A DNA stretch of 64,000 nt from Flavobacterium sp. LHD-80 (GCF_030929605.1 NZ_JAVFVS010000005.1:62001-126000); one strand, 5' to 3'; shown: positions 32,889 through 43,180, numbered from the stretch's first letter. The notes: generated by a model from the sequence alone, not told the origin. Numbers and translations are program-made.

Positions 32889-33021
32889 ACCGCAAAGAGC
32901 GCTAAGACTTTTAATCATTTATAGCTTTAAAATAAAGTTCGCAAAGCTGGATCTACACAAAGCTTTGCTAACTTTGCTGTTTTTATAAACCGCTTTTACA
33001 AAACCTTGCGTGCTTTGCGGT
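32889..33021. repeat. Inverted repeat ACCGCAAAG type
   Basis: ACCGCAAAGAGCGC (32889-32902) pairs with GCGTGCTTTGCGGT (33008-33021), 12 of 14; the centre has a smaller dyad around CAAAGCTTTG. It fills the gap between the TauE-like permease and mobA. Confidence 0.65.
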
Positions 33022-33043
33022 TAATTTTTTATTTAATTAGTTA

Positions 33044-33790
33044 TCAAGGAAAAATCAATTTAATGCTTGCCATTAAAATTACAGTTCCTAAAACCATTTT
33101 TAAAGTTCTATTCGAGAATTTACCACTTCCGTAAAATCCTCCTAACATTCCTCCCACAACTGCAATTGGAACCAAATAAAAACTTTCCATCGGGATTATT
33201 TTTCCTCCTAATAAGAATCCAAGCATTCCTGCAAATGAATTCACAAAAATGAATAAACTTGAAACCGCCGCCGATTCTTTTACCGAGGCCCATCCTAAAA
33301 ATAATAAAATTGGACTCAAAATAATTCCGCCACCAATTCCAAGCATTCCAGATAATAGTCCAATTGCAAAACCAATTAATAATGCAAATGGAAGATTGAT
33401 TTTTACTTCTTCTTTTTCTTTAAAATTAAAGATCCCGAACAATCGTAACGCTGCAAAAACTAACACAACTCCTAAAACAATTTTATAAATCGCGTTGTCC
33501 AAGGTTATAAATCCGCCAATAAACGCTGCCGGAATTGATGCTATCGCAAACGGATAAAAGAGCTTTGGTTTGAAATAATTATTTCGATAATAAAATAAGA
33601 ACGAAATACTCGAAACAAACAAATTCAACAACAATGCCGATGGTTTCATCACCGAAATTGGAAAAGCAAAAATACTCATTAAAGCCAAATAACCAGAAGC
33701 ACCGCCGTGCCCGACACTTGAATATAAAAATGCAATAACAATTAATGCAAAACTGAATAATAGTATGTTTTCGGAACTTAAAATGCTCAT
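33044..33790 (-). CDS. TauE/SafE-family sulfite exporter-like permease
   Basis: About 248 aa from the preferred ATG at 33790 (MSILSSENILLFSFALIV). An upstream in-frame ATG at 33814 would add MKQNKQKI, but this DNA is the same AAACAAAACAAACAAAA leader that directly precedes the ATG of the molybdopterin enzyme at 38859. Seven or eight hydrophobic helices, with the family's repeated SSVGHGGASGYLALMSIF near residue 24 and LSGMLGIGGGIILSPILL near 143. Members move sulfite, sulfonates or related anions; location in the Moco operon suggests anion (sulfite, molybdate or nitrite) handling, but the substrate is unproven. Confidence 0.82.
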   Translation of the reverse strand: MSILSSENILLFSFALIVIAFLYSSVGHGGASGYLALMSIFAFPISVMKPSALLLNLFVSSISFLFYYRNNYFKPKLFYPFAIASIPAAFIGGFITLDNAIYKIVLGVVLVFAALRLFGIFNFKEKEEVKINLPFALLIGFAIGLLSGMLGIGGGIILSPILLFLGWASVKESAAVSSLFIFVNSFAGMLGFLLGGKIIPMESFYLVPIAVVGGMLGGFYGSGKFSNRTLKMVLGTVILMASIKLIFP

Positions 33791-33928
33791 TATCTTTTGT
33801 TTGTTTTGTTTCAAGTTTAAAGTTTCAAGTTGGCAAGCTGTATGTTTAAAATTACATACCGATTTTCATCCCTTATACTCAAAATCTATTCTCTTTCTCC
33901 TTGATTCTTTCTTCTTAAAATATAAATT

Positions 33929-35101
33929 TTAGTCAATCGGCAATAACGAAACCAATTGACCTTTTTTGTATTCTTCAACATTTTCAGGAACAATTAATAA
34001 ACTGTTTGCTATCGCAAAAGTATTAAGCATTGCTGAGCTTTGACCGTCTAAAACTGTTACGGTTGTTTCGTCGTATTTTGCTTTTAGAAAAAGCGTTTTT
34101 CCAGTATTATTTTTGATATCTGAATTTATTTTTCGAACCACTTTAGGTTTATGAATTTCAGAAAAACCCATTTTATTTTTCACCGCCGGCGCCACATAAA
34201 TATAAAAATTAGTCAGCGACGAAGCCGGATTTCCCGGAAGGGCAAAAACTAACGTTTCATTTTTAGATCCAAAGAACATTGGTTTTCCCGGTTTCTGATT
34301 GATTTTATAAAAAAGCTCTTTTACATCGTTCTGCAATAATGCTTCTTTTACAAAATCATAATCTCCAACTGAAATTCCGCCCGAAACCAGCACAATATCA
34401 TATTTTTTCAAAATGCTTTTAAGTGCTTTTTTTGTTGCTTTTAAATTATCCCTTACTCTGTAAATTTTCGTTTTTTCGATGCCGATAGTTTGCAATGCTG
34501 CTTCAAGCATAACCGAATTACTTTCGAAAATTTTGCCTTTTTTTAATTTCTTTCCCGGTTGCATTAATTCATTTCCAGTAACTAAAATTGCCACTTTCGG
34601 CTTTTTGTAAACTTCAATTTCAGTAATTCCCAAAATTGCCAAAAATCCAATTGCTGCCGGAGTAATTAAAGTATTGGCTTCAAAAACAACATCATCTTTA
34701 GCAATCTGCTCTCCTTTTGGGCGAACATTTGAAAATTTTTCTGGCATTTCGGCAATCAAAATAGAATCAGTGTTTGCCATTACATGCTCCTGCATCACCA
34801 CTGTATCTGCACTGTTAGGAACAAAAGCGCCAGTAAATATTCTAATCGCTTCTGTTGCTTTTAATTTTATGTTCGAATGATCTCCAGCTTGTGAAATTCC
34901 CACAACATCATATTGATGACGAATGCTGTGCGAAAAAGCATATCCATCCATCGCCGATTGACGAAATGGAGGCATATTGATTGGCGAAATCACTTTTGTT
35001 GCCAAAACATATCCCAGTGCTCTATTGACTGAAATAAGTTTCGTTGGCATTTTAGCACTGTTTGCTTCAATAATTGCTATGGCTTCTTCAACTTTAATCA
35101 T
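33929..35101 (-). CDS. moeA: Molybdopterin molybdenumtransferase
   Basis: A 390-aa MoeA, which inserts molybdenum into adenylylated molybdopterin. Conserved blocks: NMPPFRQSAMDGYAF near residues 58-72, VRPKGEQIAKDDVV near 126-139, VAILVTGNELMQPGKKL near 169-185, VSGGISVGDYDFVKEAL near 239-255 and FALPGNPASSLTNFYIYV near 289-306. It is the first gene after a 166-bp gap, and its promoter carries the shared operator dyad (35141-35158), so it probably leads the Moco transcript toward moaA. Confidence 0.95.
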   Translation of the reverse strand: MIKVEEAIAIIEANSAKMPTKLISVNRALGYVLATKVISPINMPPFRQSAMDGYAFSHSIRHQYDVVGISQAGDHSNIKLKATEAIRIFTGAFVPNSADTVVMQEHVMANTDSILIAEMPEKFSNVRPKGEQIAKDDVVFEANTLITPAAIGFLAILGITEIEVYKKPKVAILVTGNELMQPGKKLKKGKIFESNSVMLEAALQTIGIEKTKIYRVRDNLKATKKALKSILKKYDIVLVSGGISVGDYDFVKEALLQNDVKELFYKINQKPGKPMFFGSKNETLVFALPGNPASSLTNFYIYVAPAVKNKMGFSEIHKPKVVRKINSDIKNNTGKTLFLKAKYDETTVTVLDGQSSAMLNTFAIANSLLIVPENVEEYKKGQLVSLLPID

Positions 35102-35140
35102 TAGGCTATTTTATAAAAGCAAAAAATACTTACTACAAAT

Positions 35141-35158
35141 ATAAGTACTTTTACTTAG
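35141..35158 (-). promoter_or_regulatory. moeA promoter operator dyad
   Basis: Plus-strand ATAAGTA-CTTT-TACTTAG; on the minus strand CTAAGTA-AAAG-TACTTAT, which runs directly into ATTTG, forming a -7 box TATATTTG. The dyad/-7 arrangement is identical to nirB (TACTTATATTTG in both). The moeA ATG is 40 bp downstream. Confidence 0.6.
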
Positions 35159-35266
35159 TTAAATTCAATAAAAATCTTAATTCTTTAAAAAATATAAATT
35201 TACTGCAATAAATGCAAATAGATTCATAAAAAACCAAAATAGCTTTTTGAAATTAAGAATATCATT

Positions 35267-35515
35267 TTATTTCTTTCTGAAATTTCCCTTTGGAAGATAA
35301 TAAAGCCATGCAAAACCAATCAAAAATAAGATGGCAGAAGCGATAAAAGCAGGAATTAAAATTTCTTTATTATTATCTAACGCATTATTCAAAGAAGCAT
35401 ACAAAAGCCAGATCTGAATGCTGACATTTAGGATTAAAATAAATATAAGTGTAGAAAGTATATTGTTCAGTTTATTAGGGTTCGCACGATTTTGACTTCT
35501 TCTAAAAGTACTCAT
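35267..35515 (-). CDS. Small two-helix membrane protein
   Basis: An 82-aa protein with TM helices NILSTLIFILILNVSIQIWLLYA (about 18-40) and ILIPAFIASAILFLIGFAWLYYL (about 52-74) and basic ends. No family recognised. It is the last gene of the 38.9-35.3 kb minus-strand cluster, 15 bp after the Rieske gene, so it is probably a small subunit or assembly factor of that membrane complex. Confidence 0.7.
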   Translation of the reverse strand: MSTFRRSQNRANPNKLNNILSTLIFILILNVSIQIWLLYASLNNALDNNKEILIPAFIASAILFLIGFAWLYYLPKGNFRKK

Positions 35516-35530
35516 AATTCTAGATTTAAA

Positions 35531-36043
35531 TTAGCTTTCTTTTTTTTCAATTAATGCTTTTACAAAAACAGCATTTTCTTTAAAAACAACTTCTAATTGA
35601 GGCAATGCTCTTGGCGGTGGCCCAGCAATTACATCACCAGTGCTGGCATCAAAAGATCCTTCGTGACAGGGACAATGTATAATTCCAGTTCCGGGTTTGT
35701 AAAAAACAGAACAAGAAAGATGTGTACATTTTTGCTCATAAGCTCTAAAGTCACCGTTTTCAAGATGGATCAAAATATACGGAATTGTACTTCCTTCTAA
35801 AACAAAACCTCTTGTCCCGCCCACAGGAACATCTTCTTTGTTGCAAATAAAATGTTCTCCTTGAACTTCTTCTTTTGGCAATAAAAATGCTTTTGCCGTT
35901 ACAAATCCACTACCTACCATTAATCCGCCGGAAACAAATGTTAGGAATTTAGCAAAATCGCGTCGACTGACTTGAGTTGATTCTTGTTTTTTTATTGGAA
36001 AATCTTTTTTCCAGTTTTCATTTAAATTATCTTCTTTAGACAT
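35531..36043 (-). CDS. Tat-exported Rieske [2Fe-2S] protein
   Basis: A 170-aa Rieske protein. A twin-arginine signal/anchor is present (SRRDFAKFLTFVSGGLMVGSG, about residues 26-46). The cluster is bound by CTHLSCSVFY near 111-120 and CPCHEGSFD near 131-139, in the high-potential form with both extra Cys for the disulfide, as in bc1/b6f Rieske subunits. Such a protein facing the periplasm beside a cytoplasmic molybdenum enzyme is unusual, and suggests quinol oxidation on the outer face. It lies 10 bp after the ferredoxin gene. Role in the complex is inference. Confidence 0.88.
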   Translation of the reverse strand: MSKEDNLNENWKKDFPIKKQESTQVSRRDFAKFLTFVSGGLMVGSGFVTAKAFLLPKEEVQGEHFICNKEDVPVGGTRGFVLEGSTIPYILIHLENGDFRAYEQKCTHLSCSVFYKPGTGIIHCPCHEGSFDASTGDVIAGPPPRALPQLEVVFKENAVFVKALIEKKES

Positions 36044-36053
36044 GATTCGGCAT

Positions 36054-36623
36054 TTAATAAATTCGTAATTCTGTGCTGCCTTTTGGCATCATAATATTGA
36101 CCTTTGTAGTAACTTTTTCGTTTCCAAAAATAAAATTATTGACAGGTGAACTATTTGGTCTCATTTCTTCTATTTGTTCTCTGGTACCATAAAACAATGC
36201 ACCGCTTGGACAAACTGTAGCACACATTGGTTTTTTTCCAACGCTGGTTCTGTCATAACACATCGTGCATTTCATCATCAGATCGTATTCTTCTACTTTT
36301 TTAGGCACTCCAAAAGGACAAGCCATTACGCAGTTGGAACAACCAATGCATCTTTCTGTACTTGCCGTATGTACAACGCCAAATTCATCTTGCGAAATTG
36401 CATCTGCTGGACAAACATTGGCACAAACCGGATCTTCGCAATGCATACAAACCTGAACTGTTGTTTGGATTGTTGAAGCACGATCTACGTAATTCACGCT
36501 TATTAACGTCTGCTGGCCGTTGGTTTCACATTCGGCGCAGGCCATTTCACAGGCTTTACAGCCAATGCAACGTTGCATATCTACAAAAAATTCTTCGCTA
36601 GTATTAAAATTGGTTAAATTCAT
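36054..36623 (-). CDS. Four-cluster 4Fe-4S ferredoxin subunit (NrfC/HybA-like)
   Basis: A 189-aa iron-sulfur subunit with four Cys groups typical of DMSO reductase-family beta subunits: [15 protein letters not shown] near residue 17, [14 protein letters not shown] near 59, [14 protein letters not shown] near 91 and [21 protein letters not shown] near 117. It should wire electrons from the membrane subunit to the catalytic subunit. No Tat signal, so cytoplasmic. It is 19 bp after the molybdopterin oxidoreductase gene. Confidence 0.9.
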   Translation of the reverse strand: MNLTNFNTSEEFFVDMQRCIGCKACEMACAECETNGQQTLISVNYVDRASTIQTTVQVCMHCEDPVCANVCPADAISQDEFGVVHTASTERCIGCSNCVMACPFGVPKKVEEYDLMMKCTMCYDRTSVGKKPMCATVCPSGALFYGTREQIEEMRPNSSPVNNFIFGNEKVTTKVNIMMPKGSTELRIY

Positions 36624-36642
36624 AAGGTTAAATTTTTAGAGA

Positions 36643-38859
36643 TTAAACACTTGCATATGCTTCAGATTCTTTAGACGGCGGGGCTATTGTTCCTTGCGGA
36701 TCTAATTTGCAGGCACAAACTTTAAACTCGGGAATTTTTGAAATTGGGTCCAAAGTTCCCGGCGTTAATTGATTTGCCGATTTATGTCCCGGCCAGTGAT
36801 ACGGAATAAAAACAGTATCTTTTCTAATTGTTTCTACAATATTCGCGGGAAAAATTCCCTCGCCTCTTCTGGTAACAACTCTTACTAGTTCACGTTGTTT
36901 GATATTATAAGATGCAGCCATTTCTGGATGAATTTCTACCATTGGTTCCGGAAACTGATCTACTAATTTTCCGATTCTTCGAGTTTGGGTTCCGCTTAAA
37001 TATTGCGAAACAACGCGTCCGGTTGTCAATGTTATTGGATATTCCTCATCGGTAACTTCGCCAGGAAGTTTATACGGTGCTGGATTAAAATGCGCTTTTC
37101 CGTCAGGGGTTTTAAACTTTTTATCTTCCCAAAGTCTTGGTGTTCCTGGATGATCTTCTGTTGGACAAGGCCAGAAAACGCCCATATTATCCTCCACTTT
37201 TTTATAAGTAATTCCGAAATAATCTGCTGTTCCTCCTTTTGAAGCAACACGCAGTTCATTAAAAATTTCTTCGCTGTTGTTGTATGTGAATTTATCTTTC
37301 TCACCCAAACGTTCGGCAATTTCCAACAAAATTGAAGTATCTGTTCGCGCTTCTCCCGGAGGCGTAACGGCTTGTCTGATTCGGATAACACGTCCTTCTG
37401 CCGAAGTCGTTGTTCCTTCTTCTTCTTCTTGTAAAGAACCAGCCAAAACAATATCAGCATGACGGGCAGTTTCATTTAAAAAGAAATCGATACAAACGTA
37501 AAATTCTAATTTTTCTAAAGCAGAACGCACATAATTATTGTTTGGAAGTGAAACCAGCGGATTAAAACAAATCGAAATCAATCCTTTAATTTCGTCTCTA
37601 TGAATGGCTTCTATAATTTCGTAGGCTGTAAGTCCTTTTCCGGGTAAATCTTTTTCATCAATTCCCCAAACTTCTGAAATGTATTTTCTGTGTTCTGGAT
37701 TTTCAATATCTCTGTTTCCTGGCAATTGATCACATTTATGTCCGTGTTCCCTTCCGCCTTGGCCATTTCCTTGTCCGGTAATTGTTCCATAACCGCAATA
37801 AGGTCTGCCAATTCTTCCTGTTGCCAAAACTAGATTAATACAACCTAAAACATTATCAACACCTTTTGAGTGATGTTCTATGCCGCGCGCGTGGAGTAAA
37901 AAACTTGTTTTTGCTTTTCCCCATAATTCGGCAGCTGCTTTTATTTTTTCTTTGTCAATTCCTGTAACTTCTTCTGCCCATTCTAAAGTATAGTCTTTTA
38001 CAGCATCAATCGTTTCCTGAAATCCAGATGTATAATTATCAATAAAATCATGATCAAGCATATCGTGATCGACCAAATATTTCAGCATGGCGCCATATAA
38101 AGCCGAATCTGTTCCGGGTTTTACATCCAAATGGATATCGGCAGTTCTTGCAAGCGGAATCATTCTTGGATCAATTACGATCAATTTTGCGCCTCGATCT
38201 CTAGCTTTCCAAATCCAATGTGTCAAAGTTGGAAAAGTCTCGCTAATATTGGCTCCAGTTACAATAATCACCTCGGCATATTCTAAATCAGAATAATTAT
38301 TTGAAGCGCGATCTAAACCAAATGCTTTTTTATTTCCAGCACCGGCGCTTACCATGCAAAGTCTTCCGTTATAATCCAGATTTCTAGTCTTTAAAGCAAC
38401 TCTAGCAAATTTTCCAACCAAATAACTTTTTTCATTTGTCAACGAAACCCCAGATAACATTGAGAATGCATGTTTTCCATATTTTTCCTGAATTCTATTT
38501 ATCTCAGAAATCGTTTTATCCATAGCATCATCCCAGGAAACTTTTTCAAAACCTTTTCCTTCTACTCTTTGTATTGGGTGTAAAAGTCGGTCTGGGTGAT
38601 TATTTTGAAGATATCTTTGAACTCCTTTTGGACATAAACGACCTTCATTAAAAGGAAATTCCATCCAAGGTTCAAAACCAACTACTTTATTTTCTTTTAC
38701 CAATAATTGAATGCCACATTGCATTCCGCAAAAACAGCAATGCGTTTTTACCACCTCATCTGGTTCATCTCTTCCTGTGTAACCATCAACAGGCGCATAG
38801 TTTAAATGTGGTCCAAAAACATCTATGATTTTCTCTAATGATACTGGTAGTTTTGCCAT
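36643..38859 (-). CDS. Molybdopterin oxidoreductase, Nap/Nas-like nitrate reductase
   Basis: A 738-aa Mo-bisMGD enzyme. The N-terminal [4Fe-4S] site is CCFCGMQC near residues 41-48 with RLCPKG near 73; the Mo ligand is probably Cys in [12 protein letters not shown] near 168, as in NapA/NasA. The C-terminal MGD-binding domain has [18 protein letters not shown]. It has no Tat signal and begins with an unusual 30-residue lead ([13 protein letters not shown]). It is distinct from the fused nitrate reductase at 20479 and sits with ferredoxin, Rieske and membrane subunits and three NarK genes. Nitrate is the best-supported substrate; formate or another oxo-substrate is not excluded. Confidence 0.87.
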   Translation of the reverse strand: MAKLPVSLEKIIDVFGPHLNYAPVDGYTGRDEPDEVVKTHCCFCGMQCGIQLLVKENKVVGFEPWMEFPFNEGRLCPKGVQRYLQNNHPDRLLHPIQRVEGKGFEKVSWDDAMDKTISEINRIQEKYGKHAFSMLSGVSLTNEKSYLVGKFARVALKTRNLDYNGRLCMVSAGAGNKKAFGLDRASNNYSDLEYAEVIIVTGANISETFPTLTHWIWKARDRGAKLIVIDPRMIPLARTADIHLDVKPGTDSALYGAMLKYLVDHDMLDHDFIDNYTSGFQETIDAVKDYTLEWAEEVTGIDKEKIKAAAELWGKAKTSFLLHARGIEHHSKGVDNVLGCINLVLATGRIGRPYCGYGTITGQGNGQGGREHGHKCDQLPGNRDIENPEHRKYISEVWGIDEKDLPGKGLTAYEIIEAIHRDEIKGLISICFNPLVSLPNNNYVRSALEKLEFYVCIDFFLNETARHADIVLAGSLQEEEEGTTTSAEGRVIRIRQAVTPPGEARTDTSILLEIAERLGEKDKFTYNNSEEIFNELRVASKGGTADYFGITYKKVEDNMGVFWPCPTEDHPGTPRLWEDKKFKTPDGKAHFNPAPYKLPGEVTDEEYPITLTTGRVVSQYLSGTQTRRIGKLVDQFPEPMVEIHPEMAASYNIKQRELVRVVTRRGEGIFPANIVETIRKDTVFIPYHWPGHKSANQLTPGTLDPISKIPEFKVCACKLDPQGTIAPPSKESEAYASV

Positions 38860-38875
38860 GCTTTTTTTGTTTGTT

Positions 38876-39002
38876 TTGTTTCAAGTTTCAGGTTTCAGGT
38901 TCTGTACGGAACTTGAAAACTTAAACTTGAACCTTTTATAAATTTTATCTTCAAGTTTGACGTTCTGTTCGGAACTTGAAACTTTAAACGTGAAACCTGA
39001 AA
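38876..39002. repeat. TTTCAAGTTT/TTTCAGG repeat gap with inverted arms
   Basis: GTTTTGTTTCAAGTTTCAGG and related units on one side, and their complements (AACTTGAAACTTTAAACGTGAAACCTGAAAC) on the other, with GTTCTGTACGGAAC and GTTCTGTTCGGAAC dyads in the middle. It separates the molybdopterin enzyme from the membrane subunit gene. Confidence 0.7.
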
Positions 39003-39011
39003 CTATTATCT

Positions 39012-40061
39012 TTATCCAAATAAATTTCCGCCTTCTAATCTGGCTTTTAAATGTGCTTGAGCCAGGCGCGATCTTTTTCCTTCGGGACTTAAATCAAGGT
39101 GAGAAGTTCCGTCTTCGTGGGTAAAATCAAAACCTAATTGTTTTGTTACTGTTTTTAAATCGTCGATATGAAGCTGTGTAGCGAATTCTTCTCCAGTATG
39201 CGGACAAACTGCCATTCCTTTTTTAATTCCTTCTTTCTTATAAATATGTGCGCCAATTTGTGCTGGACGCTGAATGATGTGGAAGAATTTTCCAAACGGA
39301 ATCCAAAGCAAAAACATAATTACAGTTACGCAATGAATTACAGCAAGAAAATCATAAGCGAAACCTTTCATGAATTGATACGAATAAGTCAGACACAATC
39401 CTGTAACCGAAATAGCAATTAACAAAATAAGTGGCAGTAAATCGCCTTCAAAAGTTTGCGTTGCAATTAATCCGGGATTGGTCAATCTTCTTCTTAAATA
39501 ATAAACTGAACCTATAATTACTAGCCAAGAAGACCAGTTTAAAGCATGAAAAATTAGAAATGCTAAAAATGAGTTTATCTGAAAATCCATCATTTTGAAG
39601 CCGAAGAAATGTGCTTCGTAAATTGAAATGGAATTTGGTGCCAAAGTGAAATGAATCCATCCAAACGTAAGCGGAATTGTAATTGCAAAAGCCGATAAAC
39701 ATCCTAAAGCAATACAAAAATGGGCAAACCAGCGCCATTTGCTTCTTGGATAAATGAATCTTTGAACTAAAATATTCTGTACTGATTCTTTCCCCAAAAA
39801 CCATAAATGTGAAAATACTTTTCCGGTAAAAAGGAATTTAAGACTTCTTTTAAAATACATCCAAGTTGGAGGTCTTTGAAGCCAGACAGTGTATCTATAA
39901 ACAATTCCGAAGAAAGCAAATACGGTTCCGAAGAGATACGTTACGAGAGCTGCATCAAAATTTTGCAATTGCCTTGAACCGTAAAACACTAGTATAATTG
40001 TAAGTATAGAAACTAGTGTTGCAACCAGTAAAGCTTTGGTATTAAACGTTTTATTTTTCAT
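39012..40061 (-). CDS. Membrane quinol-oxidising subunit, NarI/cytochrome b-like
   Basis: A 349-aa protein with about seven hydrophobic helices. Candidate heme-ligand His residues lie in WFAHFCIALG, IYEAHFFGF, FLIFHALNWSS and FLAVIHCVTVIMFLLWIPFGKFFHII; the last segment is typical of NarI/DsrM-type gamma subunits (PFGKxxH). The C-terminal 90 residues are soluble, with MAVCPHTGEEFATQ. It lies just upstream of the molybdopterin enzyme, in the same direction, and probably anchors the catalytic and ferredoxin subunits to the membrane. Heme content is inferred. Confidence 0.75.
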   Translation of the reverse strand: MKNKTFNTKALLVATLVSILTIILVFYGSRQLQNFDAALVTYLFGTVFAFFGIVYRYTVWLQRPPTWMYFKRSLKFLFTGKVFSHLWFLGKESVQNILVQRFIYPRSKWRWFAHFCIALGCLSAFAITIPLTFGWIHFTLAPNSISIYEAHFFGFKMMDFQINSFLAFLIFHALNWSSWLVIIGSVYYLRRRLTNPGLIATQTFEGDLLPLILLIAISVTGLCLTYSYQFMKGFAYDFLAVIHCVTVIMFLLWIPFGKFFHIIQRPAQIGAHIYKKEGIKKGMAVCPHTGEEFATQLHIDDLKTVTKQLGFDFTHEDGTSHLDLSPEGKRSRLAQAHLKARLEGGNLFG

Positions 40062-40090
40062 CCTTAATTTTTATTTTAATGATTACTTCT

Positions 40091-41683
40091 TTAACTTGGT
40101 TTCTCGCAATTCTTACGATTGTAAAACCACCAATTGATACCTGTAGCTAATATAGTAAAAAAAGCAACACCAATAAAGAATTGATTTACAGTACCATTAG
40201 CAGAAATATTATTTCCTATTAATTTAGAAAAGATAAATGGTCCAAACGCCGCTATTGCAGCAGTCCACCCAATAACGCCTGCTGCCTGACGCGGATTTTC
40301 TTTAAAAATAATTGGATATTGTCTGAAGGTTCCGGCATTTCCAATTCCGGTGAAAAAGAACATTGTCAAAATTACTCCCACAAAAAGCGGAAATTGATCC
40401 ATACTTGTTGGCGCAACTAATCCTTGTGTTACTAAAATAACAGCTCCAGCCAAAATTCCTAAACCTGTTATAGTTGTTAAAACAGCTCCTCCCACTTTAT
40501 CAGCAACAAAACCGAAAGCGATTCGGCTGGCAGAACCAATCAATGGACCATAAAAAGCATATACCAAAGGATCTGGCGCATTTGGAAAATCTCCGTATAA
40601 AAATTTAATCATTAAAGGAAAAGCGGCAGACAATCCCGCAAAAGTTCCGAAAGTCATTACGTATGTGATTGTGCAATACCAAGTATGTTTATTGGAGAAA
40701 ATATCCAATTGCTCTTTCACTGAAGCTTTCATTGGAATACTTCTTAAATAAAACCAGCTCACGATCGCCATTATTATTAAAAAAGGTGCATACCAAAATG
40801 CTGCAGATTGCAAATAAATTGGTTTGTTTTTTACTGCTGTATTTTCAGCACTGATGTTGTTTATTATTTTTTCAGCCAATTTTGGATTTGCATTTGCAAT
40901 CGCTTTTGCTTTTGCTTTATTTGGAAGCGAAATAAAAACAATTGCATTATCATGAGAATTCACGGCAGTACTTACTGAATCAATAATATTCTTCTTTACA
41001 TTAGAAAGAATTTTTGTCTGCACTTCCATATCAAGAGCAGCAAATACTTCTTTTTGTTTTTCTGTTGATGAATTTTGAAAAACCGTCAATGTCTCTTTCG
41101 GATCAATGCTAGTAAAAACGGTCGATGCTCCAAAAATCCCTACACTAATAATCAATGGCGTAACAAATTGTGCTATTGAAACACCAAAATTTCCAATTCC
41201 TGCCTGAATTCCTAATGCAGTTCCTTTCAATTTTTGAGGAAAAAATAAACTGGTACTTGGCATATAAGATGAAAAATCGCCACCGCCAAAACCAGTTGTA
41301 AAGGCCAAAACTGCAAAAACCCAGAAAGGTGTATTTACATTCATGACCGCAAAACCAATTCCGATTACAGGAATTAATTTAATTGCTGTCGCGAAAGATA
41401 AAATATGTCGCGTTCCAAAAATAGGAAGCAAAAACGTATGAATAATTCTTAAAAATCCGGCCGCTAATCCAGGAATTGCAGTCAACCAGAAAAGCTGATC
41501 TTTGGAAAAATTAAATCCTAATCCGGGTAATTTTACCGCTATAACGCTCATCATAAACCAAGAGGCAAATGACAGCACTAATGTAATTGTTGTAATTGTT
41601 AAAGTTCTCCAAGCTATTTTACTTCCGCCAGCATTCCAATACGCTTCATCTTCGGGGTTCCATTTGTCTAACCAAGTTTTCAT
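40091..41683 (-). CDS. NarK1-type nitrate/nitrite transporter (MFS)
   Basis: A 530-aa major facilitator of the NarK1 type, with TM segments starting LTITTITLVLSFASWFMMSVIAVKLPGLG and the signature GIQAGIGNFGVSIAQFVTPLI near residues 152-172 and GNAGTFRQYPIIF near 452. Between TM6 and TM7 is a soluble insertion of about 100 residues (DPKETLTVFQNSSTEK through ENTAVKNKP), rich in Lys/Asn/Ala and different from the insertion in the other three NarK proteins here. It lies 29 bp upstream of the membrane subunit gene and is probably in one transcript with the second molybdenum reductase. Confidence 0.9.
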   Translation of the reverse strand: MKTWLDKWNPEDEAYWNAGGSKIAWRTLTITTITLVLSFASWFMMSVIAVKLPGLGFNFSKDQLFWLTAIPGLAAGFLRIIHTFLLPIFGTRHILSFATAIKLIPVIGIGFAVMNVNTPFWVFAVLAFTTGFGGGDFSSYMPSTSLFFPQKLKGTALGIQAGIGNFGVSIAQFVTPLIISVGIFGASTVFTSIDPKETLTVFQNSSTEKQKEVFAALDMEVQTKILSNVKKNIIDSVSTAVNSHDNAIVFISLPNKAKAKAIANANPKLAEKIINNISAENTAVKNKPIYLQSAAFWYAPFLIIMAIVSWFYLRSIPMKASVKEQLDIFSNKHTWYCTITYVMTFGTFAGLSAAFPLMIKFLYGDFPNAPDPLVYAFYGPLIGSASRIAFGFVADKVGGAVLTTITGLGILAGAVILVTQGLVAPTSMDQFPLFVGVILTMFFFTGIGNAGTFRQYPIIFKENPRQAAGVIGWTAAIAAFGPFIFSKLIGNNISANGTVNQFFIGVAFFTILATGINWWFYNRKNCEKPS

Positions 41684-41701
41684 TTGTATGTATTTTAATT
41701 T

Positions 41702-43180
41702 TTAATGATTGTCTTCTATTTCTTTAGTAAAATCAGGTGATTTGCTTCGCATAGCAGTTATGATTGTTCTGTGCATCCATATCAAACAACCCACGGAAAC
41801 GAGAAATATGAATATCCATGAACTTGTCCAGAGTCCCGTATAATTGAGGAGATAACCGAAGATTATTGGACCTAAAAATCCGCCCAAACCACCAATCAAG
41901 CCAACCATTCCGCCTACAACTCCTACTTCATTAGGAAAATATTCTGGAATATGTTTGTAAACCGCTGCTTTACCAATTCCCCATGAAATTCCAATTAGCG
42001 TTACCAAAATCACATACACCCAAAGATTTGCGCTGAAATTGATTTGCGTAATTCCTTTTGCTAATAATTCCTTCTTTTTAACTTCCTGATTTTGTTGTAC
42101 GATAATTTCCTGCCATGATTTTTTTACAGGAAAAACAGAAGATTCTTTACTTATTTCTAGATCTTTTTTATTATTGATTTGATGTATTTTTCCGTTGACA
42201 ATTATTTTATCTGCCACAATTTCCGTTACTGTTCCGCTACTTAAAGACATAACTCCGGGGCCTGCAGTAAAGATTTCCATTTTAGGAAACATCAATAAAA
42301 AACTGATTACTATTGAAGATCCTAAAACCCAATACATTACTTTTCTAGCTCCAAATTTATCTGAGAGATAACCACCAAATGCTCTTATAATTCCAGACGG
42401 AAGACTGAACATTGTCGCAAACATACCGCCCATTACTAATGTCGTATTGTAGACATTCATAAAATTTGGAAGAAGCCATTGCGAGTAGGCAACAAAAAAT
42501 CCGAAGACCAAAAAATAATACGTTCCAAAGCGCCAAACTCTAACCTTTTTAAGCGGAGACATGAGTTCACTCATAGTTTTTGAAACGCCTTGATTCGTTT
42601 TGTTTTTAGCAAAAACGATAAAAAGAATTCCAATAATAACAAGTGTAAAGGCATAAATAACCGGAAGCATTTTCCATCCGTTAACGGGATTATTTTCAGA
42701 TAAATTATTTAGAATAGTTGGCGCAATAAAAGTGGTAATTGCGGCGCCAGCATTTCCCATTCCGAAAATTCCTAATGCTCTTCCCTGCCATTCTTTTGGA
42801 TACCAAATTGAAGTATATCCGATTCCGACAGCAAAACTGGTTCCTACTAATCCAAAGAAAAAACTGAGCACTGCAAAACTCCAAAACGAATTTGCAAAAG
42901 GCATTAAGAAAAGTGGAATAGAACAAAGCAGAAGCAAAACAGAAAAAATAATTTTACCTCCATATTTGTCGGTTAAAATCCCAATTGGAAGTCTAAAAAT
43001 AGAACCTGAAAGAATCGGAATCCCTAGAAGCCATCCGATTTCGACAACTGTAAAATTGAAAATTCCTTTATCGGCCAAAAAAGTGATCAAAACGCCATTT
43101 AATGTCCAACAGGCAAAACAGACTGTAAAAGCAAGCGTATTAAGAAATAAAATTCGGTGAGGTTGAGATAAATTACCCAT
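41702..43180 (-). CDS. NarK-family nitrate/nitrite transporter
   Basis: A 492-aa MFS protein closely related to that at 14181 and 43409. Signature FGMGNAGAAITTFIAP near residues 143-158 and GGLGGFLGPIIFGYLL near 431-446. It carries the same soluble insertion (MSLSSGTVTEIVADKIIVNGKIHQ... IIVQQNQEVKKKELLAKG). The ATG is preceded by a CRP-like palindrome at 43259, and an upstream terminator (43336) isolates it from the 43409 gene, so it has its own promoter and probably leads the transcript through 35267. Confidence 0.92.
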   Translation of the reverse strand: MGNLSQPHRILFLNTLAFTVCFACWTLNGVLITFLADKGIFNFTVVEIGWLLGIPILSGSIFRLPIGILTDKYGGKIIFSVLLLLCSIPLFLMPFANSFWSFAVLSFFFGLVGTSFAVGIGYTSIWYPKEWQGRALGIFGMGNAGAAITTFIAPTILNNLSENNPVNGWKMLPVIYAFTLVIIGILFIVFAKNKTNQGVSKTMSELMSPLKKVRVWRFGTYYFLVFGFFVAYSQWLLPNFMNVYNTTLVMGGMFATMFSLPSGIIRAFGGYLSDKFGARKVMYWVLGSSIVISFLLMFPKMEIFTAGPGVMSLSSGTVTEIVADKIIVNGKIHQINNKKDLEISKESSVFPVKKSWQEIIVQQNQEVKKKELLAKGITQINFSANLWVYVILVTLIGISWGIGKAAVYKHIPEYFPNEVGVVGGMVGLIGGLGGFLGPIIFGYLLNYTGLWTSSWIFIFLVSVGCLIWMHRTIITAMRSKSPDFTKEIEDNH

